From positions 2,496,633 to 2,560,632 of the forward strand of contig NZ_KB907784.1 in assembly GCF_000382185.1 (NCBI RefSeq): 64,000 bases of DNA, in the 5' to 3' direction. Of this stretch, positions 30,626 to 40,744 are shown one piece after another (within the stretch, counting starts at the first letter, position 1; each line of letters begins with the position of its first letter). Under the pieces are notes generated by a model. That model was not told the DNA's origin, ran no database searches, and was given only the letters and a program-made list of their open reading frames with translations. The translations under genes were made by a program, and so were the position numbers. Origin of the DNA: Bordetella sp. FB-8. GTDB taxonomy: Bacteria > Pseudomonadota > Gammaproteobacteria > Burkholderiales > Burkholderiaceae_B.

Positions 30626-32086
30626 ATGGCGACCACGCCGGCTTTCGATATGGTGTTGTTCGGTGGTACCGGAGATCTGGTCATGAGAAAGCTCCTGCCC
30701 GCGCTTTATCAGGCGCACAAGGCCGGACTGCTGCACCAGGACGGGCGCATTGTCGCTCTGGGGCGCAAGAACCTCGGGCGCGCAGGCTATCTGGCCCAGG
30801 TGGAGGAAAAAGCGCGTCCTCACATGGAGCAGGGCTTCGACCCGGCGGCCTGGACCGCCTTTGTCGAGCGCATCGACTTTCACAAGCTGGAGGCATCCGC
30901 ATCGGACGACTACGCGGGCCTCGCGCAGCGGCTCGGCTCGGACGCCCAGCGCGTCACGGTCTGCTATCTGGCCACCACGCCGGATCTGTTCACCACGATC
31001 TGCGAGCATCTTGCGGCGGTCGGGCTGAATCGTCCAACGGTACGCGTGGTGCTGGAAAAGCCGCTCGGCCACGACCTGGAGTCCTCTTGCGACATCAATG
31101 CCGCAGTGGCGCGCTTTTTCCAGGAAGACCAGATCTATCGCATCGACCATTATCTGGGCAAGGAGTCGGTGCAGAATCTGATGGCGATCCGCTTTGGCAA
31201 TGCGCTGTTCGAGCCGCTATGGCGGCGCGAGTGGGTCGACAACGTCCAGATCACCATCGCCGAGGACATCGGCGTGGAAGGCCGCGGTGAGTTCTACGAC
31301 AAGACCGGCGCCTTGCGCGACATGGTGCAGAACCACCTGCTGCAGTTGCTGTGCATCGTGGCGATGGAGCCCCCGGCCAGCCTGGAGGCCAACGCGATCC
31401 GCGACGAGAAGCTCAAGGCGCTCAAGGCGCTCAAGCCCTTCAGCGCCGAAGATGTGGCGGTCAAGGCCGTGCGCGGCCAGTACAAGGCCGGCGCGGTGAG
31501 CGGCAAGCCGGTGGCGGGCTTTCACGACGAAGCGAACATCCCGGCCGATAGCCACACCGAGACTTTCGTCGCGCTGCGGGCCGAGATCGCCAACTGGCGC
31601 TGGGCCGGTGTGCCATTTTTCTTGCGCACCGGCAAACGCATGCAGGAGCGCCTGGCCGAAATCGTGATCAATTTCCGCGGCGTGCCGCATTCGCTGTTCG
31701 AAAATCCGGCTGGCCAGCATACCGCCAACCGCCTGGTGATCCGGCTGCAGCCGGAGGAAAGCATCCGCCTGTATTTCCTGGCCAAGGAGCCGGGCGATGC
31801 CATGCGCCTGCAGTCCACCCACCTTGACCTGGATTTCCAGTCCATGTACAAGGTGCGCCGCGCCGACGCCTATGAGCGCCTGCTGCTGGATGTGATCCGC
31901 GGTCGGCTGGCGCTCTTCATGCGGCGTGACGAATTGGTCGAGGCATGGCGCTGGGTCGAACCTATCATCGATAGCTGGGAGCACAGCACCGTGCCGCCCA
32001 AGTCTTACACCGCGGGAACCTGGGGGCCGGCGGCCTCGACCGGCCTGCTGTCGCGCGCCGGCGCCGCCTGGAACGAGGAAGCATGA
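30626..32086 (+). CDS. zwf: Glucose-6-phosphate 1-dehydrogenase
   Basis: A 486-residue enzyme oxidising glucose 6-phosphate to the 6-phospho-lactone. The cofactor-binding [17 protein letters not shown] is at 12-28, the active-site RIDHYLGKE at 172-180 and the VLEKPLG block at 142-148. GGAGG at 30615-30619 precedes the ATG. First gene of zwf-pgl-hexR; its TGA overlaps the pgl ATG. Confidence 0.97.
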   Translation: MATTPAFDMVLFGGTGDLVMRKLLPALYQAHKAGLLHQDGRIVALGRKNLGRAGYLAQVEEKARPHMEQGFDPAAWTAFVERIDFHKLEASASDDYAGLAQRLGSDAQRVTVCYLATTPDLFTTICEHLAAVGLNRPTVRVVLEKPLGHDLESSCDINAAVARFFQEDQIYRIDHYLGKESVQNLMAIRFGNALFEPLWRREWVDNVQITIAEDIGVEGRGEFYDKTGALRDMVQNHLLQLLCIVAMEPPASLEANAIRDEKLKALKALKPFSAEDVAVKAVRGQYKAGAVSGKPVAGFHDEANIPADSHTETFVALRAEIANWRWAGVPFFLRTGKRMQERLAEIVINFRGVPHSLFENPAGQHTANRLVIRLQPEESIRLYFLAKEPGDAMRLQSTHLDLDFQSMYKVRRADAYERLLLDVIRGRLALFMRRDELVEAWRWVEPIIDSWEHSTVPPKSYTAGTWGPAASTGLLSRAGAAWNEEA

Positions 32087-32760
32087 AACGGTTCGAATGC
32101 CCTGACAACGCCGCGCAGGTGGCGGCGCTGGTCCAGGCCGTCCGTCAGCCGCTGGCCGCGGCGCTCGATGCCGACGGCAGCGCGGTACTGGCCGTATCGG
32201 GCGGGCGTTCGCCCGTGCCCTTGTTTCATGCGCTGCGCAATGCCGACCTGGACTGGTCGCGCGTATGGATTACGCTGGTGGACGAACGCTGTGTGGCGCC
32301 AGATCATACAGACAGCAACGAGCGCCTGGTGCGCGAACACCTGCTGGCTGGGCAGGCCGCGGCGGCGTGCTTTGCCGGCCTGGTGCGCGACCCGGCGGAT
32401 ATCCTCGGTTCCTTGACGGCCGCCAACGGCGCAGCGCGGCCGATCACGGTGGCGTTGCTGGGCATGGGCGAAGACGGGCATACGGCTTCGCTGTTTCCGG
32501 GGGCGCCGGAGTTGGCGGCCGGGCTCGATCCGAACTGTCCGGCCCGCTACATCGCGGTGACGCCGCCGGCCGCGCCGTACGCGCGCATCAGCCTGAACCT
32601 GTCGGCCCTGCTGCAGGCGCGCCGGCTGGTGCTCGCCATCGCCGGCCAGGCCAAGCGGCGCGTTTTCGACGCCGCGTGCGCCGCGTTCTCGCCCGATCTG
32701 CCGATCAGCGCCCTGATTCATCAGACCCAGGCGCCGCTGGACGTGTATTGGACCCCCTGA
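32083..32760 (+). CDS. pgl: 6-phosphogluconolactonase
   Basis: A 225-residue enzyme of the NagB-like fold hydrolysing 6-phosphogluconolactone to 6-phosphogluconate. Diagnostic segments are VSGGRSPVPLF near residue 38, the VDERCV block near 66, and MGEDGHTASLFPG. It overlaps zwf by the ATGA quartet and hexR follows after 18 nt, so the three genes form one operon. Confidence 0.94.
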   Translation: MKRFECPDNAAQVAALVQAVRQPLAAALDADGSAVLAVSGGRSPVPLFHALRNADLDWSRVWITLVDERCVAPDHTDSNERLVREHLLAGQAAAACFAGLVRDPADILGSLTAANGAARPITVALLGMGEDGHTASLFPGAPELAAGLDPNCPARYIAVTPPAAPYARISLNLSALLQARRLVLAIAGQAKRRVFDAACAAFSPDLPISALIHQTQAPLDVYWTP

Positions 32761-32778
32761 ACCTGACGGGATCCAACC

Positions 32779-33621
32779 ATGCTCGATCGCATCAAAAGCC
32801 AGCACGACTCTCTGTCGGCCGCCGAACGCAAGGTGTCGCAGCTGGTGCTGGGCCAGCCCAATCAGGTGATTCAGGCCACCGTGGCCGACATCGCCATGCG
32901 GGCCGGCGTGAGCCAGCCGACGGTGATCCGGTTCTGCCGTTCGCTGGGTTGCACGGGCCTGCCCGATTTCAAGCTCAAACTGGCCGGAAGCCTGGTGGCG
33001 GGAGTGCCGTATGTGCATTCGAGCGTCAGGCCGGGCGATCCGACTTCGGAGATATCGGCCAAGGTGTTCGACAACGCCGTATCCGCATTGCTCAAGTGCC
33101 GCAACGATGTCAGCCCGGCCATGCTCGATGCCGCGATCGCACTGCTGGCCAAGGCGCGCCGCATCGAGTTCTACGGCCTGGGCAACTCGGGGATCATCGC
33201 GGCCGACGCCCAGCACAAGTTTTTCCGCTTTGACATCCCGGCCGTCTCCTACGCCGATCCTCACGTGCAAGCCATGGCCGCATCGCTTCTGGGGCCGCGT
33301 GACGTGCTGGTGGCGATTTCCACCTCCGGGCGTTCCAGCGAGTTGCTGGACGCGGTGGAAATCGCGCGATCGAATCGCTGTCCGGTGGTGGCGATCACGT
33401 CATCCGGCACGCCGCTGGCGCGCCTGGCCACAGTGCCGCTGTTGGCCGACACCCAGGAAGATACCGAGATCTACAGTCCGATGCTCTCGCGCATCGTCCA
33501 TCTGGTGATGATCGACGTGCTGGCCGTCGGCGTAGCGCTCAAGCACGGTCCGGGTCTGAGCGCCACGCTGGAAAAGACCAAGCGCAGCCTCAAGCGCCGG
33601 CGCCATCGCGCTGACGCTTGA
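32779..33621 (+). CDS. hexR: RpiR-family regulator HexR
   Basis: A 280-residue DNA-binding repressor with an N-terminal RpiR helix-turn-helix domain (about 1-77, including AGVSQPTVIRFCRSLGCTG) and a SIS sugar-phosphate-binding domain (about 125-255, with FYGLGNSGIIA and AISTSGRSSELL). HexR proteins repress zwf, edd and eda and are released by KDPG. Its place as third gene after zwf-pgl, with HexR-like boxes upstream of both edd and zwf, supports the name and autoregulation. Confidence 0.92.
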   Translation: MLDRIKSQHDSLSAAERKVSQLVLGQPNQVIQATVADIAMRAGVSQPTVIRFCRSLGCTGLPDFKLKLAGSLVAGVPYVHSSVRPGDPTSEISAKVFDNAVSALLKCRNDVSPAMLDAAIALLAKARRIEFYGLGNSGIIAADAQHKFFRFDIPAVSYADPHVQAMAASLLGPRDVLVAISTSGRSSELLDAVEIARSNRCPVVAITSSGTPLARLATVPLLADTQEDTEIYSPMLSRIVHLVMIDVLAVGVALKHGPGLSATLEKTKRSLKRRRHRADA

Positions 33622-33627
33622 GGTTGC

Positions 33628-34467
33628 CTACTGCCGCGCGGTGCGGGTGGCGTCGACCCGCACGCCCGGCGCATTGCTGCGCCAGGGATTGATGTCCAGC
33701 CCGCCGCGCCGCGTGTAGCGGGCGTAGACGGTCAGCTCCGCCGGTGCGCAGGCGCGCATGATATCGGTGTGGATCTGTTCGACACAATGCTCATGAAAAC
33801 CCGCATGCTGGCGCAAGGACACGATGTACTTGAGCAGCGCTACGCGATCGATGGCACGGCCCCGGTAGCGGATTTGCACGCTGCCCCAGTCGGGCTGGCC
33901 GGTTACCGGGCAATTGGATTTGAGCAGGCGCGAAACCAGCGTTTCCTCGACGATGTCGCCGTCGCGCGAGTCTGGCGCGTGGCGCAGCAGTCCGGGGGCG
34001 GGCTGATAGGTGTCGATGGCGATATCGAGCGCGTCCAGGTCCGTGCCGCCAAGTTCCGCGATGCCCTGCGCTGCGAAGTCGCGGGGCATGATGAGATCCA
34101 GCTCGACATCGGCGCCGACGGCGGCACCGATGTCTTGGGCAAGCCGTTCTCGCAGAAGGGCTTCGTCGTCCAGTCGAGTCTGGTTCAAGGAGTTCAGATA
34201 GAGCTTGAACGATTTTGACTCGACCAGCCGAGGGCTGTCAGCCGGGATGGTGACAACGGCCATGGCGACCTGCGGCTTGCCCTTGGCGTTCAGCCAAGAG
34301 AGTTCGTAGGCCGTCCAGATGTCGGCGCCGTGAAACGGCAGGTGCGCCGCCGCGCCCAGGCCCAATGCGGCGCGGTTGGCCGCGCGCTCGATGGGAAAGA
34401 GCAGCGTGGGATCGTATTGATCCGGATAGGCGACGTGGTGGCCCAGAGGGGCGTCGGTCAATGACAT
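33628..34467 (-). CDS. queF: NADPH-dependent 7-cyano-7-deazaguanine reductase
   Basis: A 279-residue long-form (YqcD type) QueF reducing preQ0 to preQ1 in queuosine synthesis. The family motif ESKSFKLYLNS is at 83-93 and the catalytic cysteine at 186 in SNCPVTGQPDW. The ATG at 34467 gives the usual length; the longer upstream frame runs into AT-rich promoter sequence. It converges with hexR, ending 7 nt after its stop. No preQ1 riboswitch is evident upstream. Confidence 0.94.
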   Translation of the reverse strand: MSLTDAPLGHHVAYPDQYDPTLLFPIERAANRAALGLGAAAHLPFHGADIWTAYELSWLNAKGKPQVAMAVVTIPADSPRLVESKSFKLYLNSLNQTRLDDEALLRERLAQDIGAAVGADVELDLIMPRDFAAQGIAELGGTDLDALDIAIDTYQPAPGLLRHAPDSRDGDIVEETLVSRLLKSNCPVTGQPDWGSVQIRYRGRAIDRVALLKYIVSLRQHAGFHEHCVEQIHTDIMRACAPAELTVYARYTRRGGLDINPWRSNAPGVRVDATRTARQ

Positions 34468-34747
34468 GGGAAGAATACGCAAGCGGATAGGCTTTGCATT
34501 GTAAGAGTCCCGCCTGGCCTGGCGATTCGGTTGCTCCCACGAGGGCGGCATCGAGGCGGATTGGGATTGTGTCTGATCAAAGCGACATCGGACTGCCGCA
34601 GCAGCAGGGGACAACGCGCGAAATTCCTGAAAGGCGTTTTCTGTGTGGCGGAAAACGACCAAAATTTCAGATTGTGAAAACCCTAAAGCGGCATCCGAAA
34701 ATTCGTGGTGCCATGCACCATTTGCGATTTTTACGAGGCTGAAAATG
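34468..34747. other. Intergenic region between queF and aceA
   Basis: Together with the sites listed next, about 425 bases separate divergent queF and aceA. GC content drops toward aceA. I see no gene. A small palindrome TGGTGCCATGCACCA lies at 34706-34720. The queF promoter should lie at the left end but I cannot place it. Confidence 0.6.
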
Positions 34748-34764
34748 ATTTCATAATATGAAAT
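34748..34764. promoter_or_regulatory. Palindromic operator candidate upstream of aceA
   Basis: ATTTCATAATATGAAAT is a perfect palindrome (8-bp arms, central A). It sits directly upstream of the predicted -10 element, overlapping or abutting the -35 region, which is typical of a repressor or activator site. Confidence 0.55.
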
Positions 34765-34787
34765 TAACTTCTTAATTACTTGATTTG

Positions 34788-34793
34788 TATAAT
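34788..34793 (+). promoter_or_regulatory. Predicted -10 element of the aceA promoter
   Basis: TATAAT lies about 95 nt before the aceA ATG. At 17-bp spacing the -35 position reads TAACTT (34765-34770), a poor match. This suggests dependence on an activator or on the adjacent palindrome. Confidence 0.5.
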
Positions 34794-34892
34794 AAAAATA
34801 TTTCCACTTTGGGTCAAAAAAATGCTTGCTGCGATGCCAGAATGAATCGTGCTTTTTCAATGCATTTTTTACCAACCAAGAGGAGCTTTGTG

Positions 34893-36218
<1,326 letters not shown>

Positions 36219-36237
36219 TCGGCTTACCGGCAGAAGT

Positions 36238-36272
36238 AAAAATGGCCGCGTACCGGCGCGGCCATTTTTTTT
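36238..36272. terminator. Bidirectional terminator between aceA and the Bax-inhibitor-like gene
   Basis: AAATGGCCGCG and CGCGGCCATTT form an 11-bp stem with a 6-nt loop, with A and T runs on both sides. It serves the two convergent genes ending at 36218 and 36283. Confidence 0.92.
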
Positions 36273-36282
36273 ACCGTGATTT

Positions 36283-37005
36283 TTAGTTGCGGTTATTGCC
36301 GGTGAAGGCGCTCAACAGCATCAGCAGGTTGGCAAAGACGTTGTAGACATCCAGGTAGACCGCCAGGGTGGCTGTGACGTAGTTGGTTTCGCCACCGTTG
36401 ATGATGCGCTGCAGATCGACCAGCATGAAAGCCGAGAAGATGACGATGGCCAACACCGACACGGTGAGCATGAGCGCCGGCAGGTGCAGGAAGATATTGG
36501 CCAGGCTGGCCACGATGATGACCATGAGGCCGGCGAACAGCCATTTTCCCAGGCTGTTGGAGAGGTCGCGCTTGACGGTGCTGGCCAACGAGGCCATGGC
36601 GCCGAACACGATGGCGGTGCCGCCGAAGGCCGTCATGATCAGTTGGGGGCCGTTGTTTCCGCTCAGGACGAAGCCCAGCAGTTGCGACAGCATGACGCCC
36701 ATGAAAAAGGTGAAGACCAGCAGCAGCGCCACGCCCAGGGCGCTGTTCTTGTTGCGCTGGATGCCGAACATCAGCCCGAATGCGCCGATCAGAAAGATGA
36801 TGGCAGTGGTGCCGGGGCTTGCGGCCATGGCCTGGTTCAATCCCAGGGACAGTGCCAGGGCGGCGCCCAGTACGGTCGGAATCATGGACAGGGCAAGCAG
36901 CCAGTAGGTGTTGCGCAGCACGCGGTTGCGGACCACCTCGCCCGGCGCGCCAGCGTACGCGTCGGTACCGGAACGGTTTAAGGGGGAAGGACGGTAATCG
37001 TTCAT
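36283..37005 (-). CDS. Bax inhibitor-1/YccA family membrane protein
   Basis: A 240-residue inner-membrane protein with seven hydrophobic segments and a short polar N-terminus (NRSGTDAYAGAPGEVVRNRVLRNTYWLL). The pattern fits the BI-1-like family (YccA/YbhL). Members modulate FtsH proteolysis or act as ion channels in some bacteria; the role here is unknown. It is monocistronic and converges on aceA. Confidence 0.9.
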   Translation of the reverse strand: MNDYRPSPLNRSGTDAYAGAPGEVVRNRVLRNTYWLLALSMIPTVLGAALALSLGLNQAMAASPGTTAIIFLIGAFGLMFGIQRNKNSALGVALLLVFTFFMGVMLSQLLGFVLSGNNGPQLIMTAFGGTAIVFGAMASLASTVKRDLSNSLGKWLFAGLMVIIVASLANIFLHLPALMLTVSVLAIVIFSAFMLVDLQRIINGGETNYVTATLAVYLDVYNVFANLLMLLSAFTGNNRN

Positions 37006-37143
37006 GGTGGTTCCTCTAGGAGGGTGCGGATGAAAGCGGGGTAGGCATAATGCCCGCCTGCTTTAGTGTACCAGTATGCCTGACAGGACCCTTAAATTCC
37101 ACTGAATCCCGTTGCAAGGAGAATGAGGGTATTACGCCCGATT

Positions 37144-37398
37144 TCAACCCGGCCGTATCCGGGACATGGCCCGGGCCAGTATGGCGGGAAGCTCGGCCTC
37201 GAGCCGTTCGCGCAGCATCGCGGCCGCCTCGTCCGTGGCCCTCTGGATCGCCTGCTCGAGGTCGGCCTGCAGGGCGGCGCGCAGGACAGCTTCGGGGAAG
37301 GCGCCGGTCGCGGGCGCGGCCGGGATGTCCAGGACGGGAATATCGGCTTCGGCGCGCTGCGTCAGGGTGGGGATGCCGTCGGCAATATATTGGGGCAT
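37144..37398 (-). CDS. Small hypothetical protein downstream of holC (DUF2486-like)
   Basis: An 84-residue acidic, alanine-rich protein (MPQYIADGIPTLTQRAE...) predicted to be largely helical, with a heptad-like AALQADLEQAIQRATDEAAAMLRERLEAELPAI stretch. I believe it belongs to a small Burkholderiales family found next to holC, but its function is unknown. The ATG at 37398 is used, with GGAAG upstream; a TTG at 37404 would overlap the holC stop. Close spacing implies coupling to holC. Confidence 0.7.
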   Translation of the reverse strand: MPQYIADGIPTLTQRAEADIPVLDIPAAPATGAFPEAVLRAALQADLEQAIQRATDEAAAMLRERLEAELPAILARAMSRIRPG

Positions 37399-37400
37399 GG

Positions 37401-37844
37401 TCAACTTCCGGGTTGGGCCAGGTCGTGGCTGCGCAGGTCATGGCCGGCTGTCTGGTAGACGCGCCAGCGCTGGCGCGCCGCGTGGCGGTCGCCGGTCTCG
37501 CCGGAGACGAACTCCAGCAGGCGCGCGTAGCCGTCGTAGCCGGGCGGGCAGCCGTCGTCCAGGTTCATGAGCCAGGCCTGGGCGGCCTGGTCGGCCGGCA
37601 GGGCGCCGGCAGGGTCGGCCGCCGTGAGCAGCACGGGCGTCTCGGATGCCAGCGGATCGGTGGCCAGCACGTGCGGCACGAAGGAAATGTCGTCCAGGTC
37701 CCACAACATGCGGTCGAAAGCCGAGAGTCGAGCGCCGTCGCTGCAGTAGACCACCAGGCGCCTGCCCGCCTGATGCTGCTTGTAGGCGGTCTGGCAGGCC
37801 GAGCGCAGTCGGTCCGGCGCGCCGAAGGCGAAGTCGATGCGCAT
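37401..37844 (-). CDS. holC: DNA polymerase III subunit chi
   Basis: A 147-residue accessory protein that links the clamp loader to SSB. The family-type start RIDFAFGAPDRLRSACQTAYK, the GRRLVVYCSD segment, and the FDRMLWDLDDISFVPH block identify HolC. It is downstream of pepA, the conserved order in many proteobacteria, with about 100 nt between them containing only G/C-rich sequence. Confidence 0.92.
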   Translation of the reverse strand: MRIDFAFGAPDRLRSACQTAYKQHQAGRRLVVYCSDGARLSAFDRMLWDLDDISFVPHVLATDPLASETPVLLTAADPAGALPADQAAQAWLMNLDDGCPPGYDGYARLLEFVSGETGDRHAARQRWRVYQTAGHDLRSHDLAQPGS

Positions 37845-37945
37845 TTATCGGCGCTGCCCTAGCGAGCCGCAGGGCCGCCCCAAGTCGGACGGCACGCTTG
37901 CCCCACTGAGGGCGCGGGCACGCGATGCGAGTCGGGGAGCCATCG

Positions 37946-39460
37946 TCAGGCGCGGTTGAGCAGATACTGCGCCAGGAGCGGCACCGGCCGGCCCGTGGAG
38001 CCCTTGTCGTTGCCACTCTTCCAAGCCGTGCCGGCGATGTCCAGGTGCGCCCAGGGGTAGGCCTTGGTAAAGCGCGACAGGAAGCAGGCGGCCGTGACGG
38101 CGCCGGCCTTGGGACCGCCGATGTTGGCGATGTCGGCAAAATTGGACTTGAGCTGCTCCTGGTAGGCGTCATCCAACGGCATGCGCCAGGCCGGGTCCAG
38201 CGTCTGCTTGCCGGCGGCCAGCAGGGCGTCGGCCAGTTCGTCGTCGGACGCGAACAGGCCGGTGTTGACGCTGCCCAGGGCCACCACGCAGGCGCCGGTG
38301 AGCGTGGCGATATCGATCACGGCCGCCGGCTTGAAGCGCTCGGCATAGGTGAGGGCATCGCACAGAACCAGCCGGCCTTCGGCGTCGGTGTTGAGGATCT
38401 CGATGGTCTGGCCCGACATGCTGGTGACCACGTCGCCCGGCCGGTTGGCGCGGCCGCTGGGCATGTTCTCGCAACTGGCTACCAGGCCGATGACTTCATA
38501 AGGCAGGTCGAGTTCGGCGAGCGCGCGGAAAGTGCCCAGCACGCTGGCCGCGCCGCACATGTCGAATTTCATTTCGTCCATGTTGGCGGCCGGCTTGATC
38601 GAGATGCCGCCCGAGTCGAAAGTGATGCCCTTGCCCACCAGCACCACGGGACCGGCCGGGGTCTTGGCCTTGGTCTTGGCGGCGGGTGCCTTGCCGGCGT
38701 GGCGCAGCACGATGAAACGCGGCGGTTCGTAGGAACCGCGCGCCACCGAAAGGAAGGAACCCATGCCCAGCGCTTCGATCTGCTTTTGCTCGAGCACCTG
38801 GACCTTGATGGACTTGAATTCGCGGGCGAGCTTTTTGGCCTGTTCGCCCAGGTAGGCCGGCGTGCAGACGTTGGCCGGCAGGTTGCCCAGGGTCTTGGCC
38901 AGCATCATGCCCTGCGCGATGGCCGCGCCCTCTTTCAGGCCCTGCTGCGCAGCCGAAGCGTCGGCCCGCTCGACGATCTGGACGATCTTCCTGAGTTTGG
39001 GGCGGGCGTCGGCGTCGGGTTTGCCGAGCGTGGCGTCGTAGTGGTAGGTCGCGTTGCCGGCCGCGATGGCCGCCGCGCGGGCGCGATCGCGCATCGACGC
39101 GGCCCCTTTGACTTCGTTGGAGGCCAGGGTTGAGACGCCTTCGGTCAGACGGGCCGAGACGCAGTAAGCCGCAAAGGCCTGCTCGGCGCTGGCGTGCGCG
39201 CGGGCGTCGTATTCCTCGCGCTTGCCCAGGCCCACCAGAACCAGGCGCTGGGTCGCCACGCCCTGCAGATCGCGCAGCACCAGCGTGCTGCCGAGGCGGC
39301 CGCGGAACTCGCCTTTGGCGATGGCGCGCAGGCGGCCGCCCGCGGCGCGGTCGAGCACGTCGGCGGCCGGACTCAATTGGCCGTCGGCGTAGACGCCCGC
39401 CGCCAGCGCGGCTGTCTTGATTTGATGCGGGGATGCGGTGGTCTGTGTGCTAAATTCCAT
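37946..39460 (-). CDS. pepA: Leucyl (cytosol) aminopeptidase
   Basis: A 504-residue family M17 metallopeptidase cleaving N-terminal residues. Metal ligands lie in KGITFDSGGISIKP and in the signature NTDAEGRLVLCD; the MKFDMCGAA block is also present. The ATG at 39460 is chosen as it gives the usual length. It is divergent from lptF, as in E. coli, where pepA and lptFG also face away from each other. Confidence 0.95.
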   Translation of the reverse strand: MEFSTQTTASPHQIKTAALAAGVYADGQLSPAADVLDRAAGGRLRAIAKGEFRGRLGSTLVLRDLQGVATQRLVLVGLGKREEYDARAHASAEQAFAAYCVSARLTEGVSTLASNEVKGAASMRDRARAAAIAAGNATYHYDATLGKPDADARPKLRKIVQIVERADASAAQQGLKEGAAIAQGMMLAKTLGNLPANVCTPAYLGEQAKKLAREFKSIKVQVLEQKQIEALGMGSFLSVARGSYEPPRFIVLRHAGKAPAAKTKAKTPAGPVVLVGKGITFDSGGISIKPAANMDEMKFDMCGAASVLGTFRALAELDLPYEVIGLVASCENMPSGRANRPGDVVTSMSGQTIEILNTDAEGRLVLCDALTYAERFKPAAVIDIATLTGACVVALGSVNTGLFASDDELADALLAAGKQTLDPAWRMPLDDAYQEQLKSNFADIANIGGPKAGAVTAACFLSRFTKAYPWAHLDIAGTAWKSGNDKGSTGRPVPLLAQYLLNRA

Positions 39461-39634
39461 GACTCTGTTTTCCGGGATGGACCGAGGTCGGCCGACGTGG
39501 TTGGCTTGCGAGGTTGCCGGCCGGCTTGCTTGATCGCCGGCTCGGTCAGGCGGGCCGATCGTAAGGTTCGGCCGGATGGTTAGAACCAGCGACGGGCCAC
39601 GTCGTTCTACGGGATTATCCCCCAAAATTCACTC

Positions 39635-40741
39635 ATGTCTTTATTCAAACGGTCCGTCGTCAGCGAGATCACGAGCCACGGCGGCGTGGTGTTTTCCACC
39701 CTGTTGATCGTGTGGGTCAGCGTGCTTTTGGTGCGCCTTCTGGGCGAGGCTGCCGCCGGCAACATCGGCGCCAACGTGGTCATGGGACTGGCTGCGCTGT
39801 CGACCATCACGGCGATGCCCATCATTCTTCTGGTGTCGCTTTTTATTGCGGTGCTGACCACGGTGACGCGCAACTATCGCGAATCCGAAATGGTGGTGTG
39901 GTTCGCCAGCGGACTGTCGTTGACCGACTGGCTCAAGCCGGTGCTGACCGTGGCGGTGCCCGTGGCGGTGGTCGCCGCCTGGTTCACCATGGTCGCTGCG
40001 CCCTGGTCGTACCGGCAGATCGGCGAATACCGGGACCGCTACGAACAGCGTTCCGATTTGTCCAAGGTCACGGCTGGGCAATTTGTCGAGTCCGAGGGTG
40101 GGCGGCGTGTGTTCTTTGCCGAGGATCCGGCTCAGCCGAACCAGGATCTGGGCGTCGTTTTCGCGCGTCTCATCGATCCGCAGTGGCACAGCATCATCAC
40201 CGCGCACAGCGCGCATACCGAGGTTATGCCCAACGGCGACCGTTTCGTGGTGCTCGACAGGGGGCATCGCTACGACCTCAAGCTCGGGACGCCGGAAATT
40301 CGCCTGGTGAATTTCGAGCACTATGGATTGCGCCTGGAAAGCCGCTCCTCGAAAGACCCCATCGCCGAGGCTAAGGAAAAGGCCGACAGTTCCAGCAAGG
40401 CGCGCACTACGCGTCAGCTCGTGGTCGACAACACGGCCGAGAGCTGGTCGCAGGTGATGTGGCGCATTTCCATGCCGCTGGCGGCGCTCAACCTGGCCCT
40501 TCTGGCGATTCCATTGGGCGCGGTCAATCCGCGCCTGGGCCGCTCGGGCGACCTGCTGATCGCCGCCCTGGTGGCCATGCTGTACATGAACCTGATCAAT
40601 CTGTCGCGTGCATGGATCGGCGACGGCAAGCTCAGCTTCGGCTTGGGCGTATGGGCGATACACGCGCTCGTGCTAGGGCTGTTCGCACTGCTGCTGCTGC
40701 ACAGGCTGCGCGTGAAGGCGCCCAAGCCGGACAAGCCCTAG
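39635..40741 (+). CDS. lptF: LPS export ABC permease LptF
   Basis: A 368-residue inner-membrane protein of the YjgP/YjgQ family. Together with LptG and LptB2 it extracts LPS from the inner membrane. Three N-terminal TM helices (to about residue 115), a periplasmic jellyroll domain of about 150 residues, then three C-terminal TM helices are visible. It is divergent from pepA. Unexpectedly the next gene, 3 nt away, is an MFS transporter and not lptG. Confidence 0.92.
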   Translation: MSLFKRSVVSEITSHGGVVFSTLLIVWVSVLLVRLLGEAAAGNIGANVVMGLAALSTITAMPIILLVSLFIAVLTTVTRNYRESEMVVWFASGLSLTDWLKPVLTVAVPVAVVAAWFTMVAAPWSYRQIGEYRDRYEQRSDLSKVTAGQFVESEGGRRVFFAEDPAQPNQDLGVVFARLIDPQWHSIITAHSAHTEVMPNGDRFVVLDRGHRYDLKLGTPEIRLVNFEHYGLRLESRSSKDPIAEAKEKADSSSKARTTRQLVVDNTAESWSQVMWRISMPLAALNLALLAIPLGAVNPRLGRSGDLLIAALVAMLYMNLINLSRAWIGDGKLSFGLGVWAIHALVLGLFALLLLHRLRVKAPKPDKP

Positions 40742-40744
40742 GCC

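Noticed and set aside
34468..34600. preQ1 riboswitch upstream of queF
   Set aside because: I could not find a convincing small pseudoknot aptamer in the leader.
34706..34720. TGGTGCCATGCACCA as an NtrC site
   Set aside because: The half-sites are in the wrong orientation and spacing for the known NtrC consensus.
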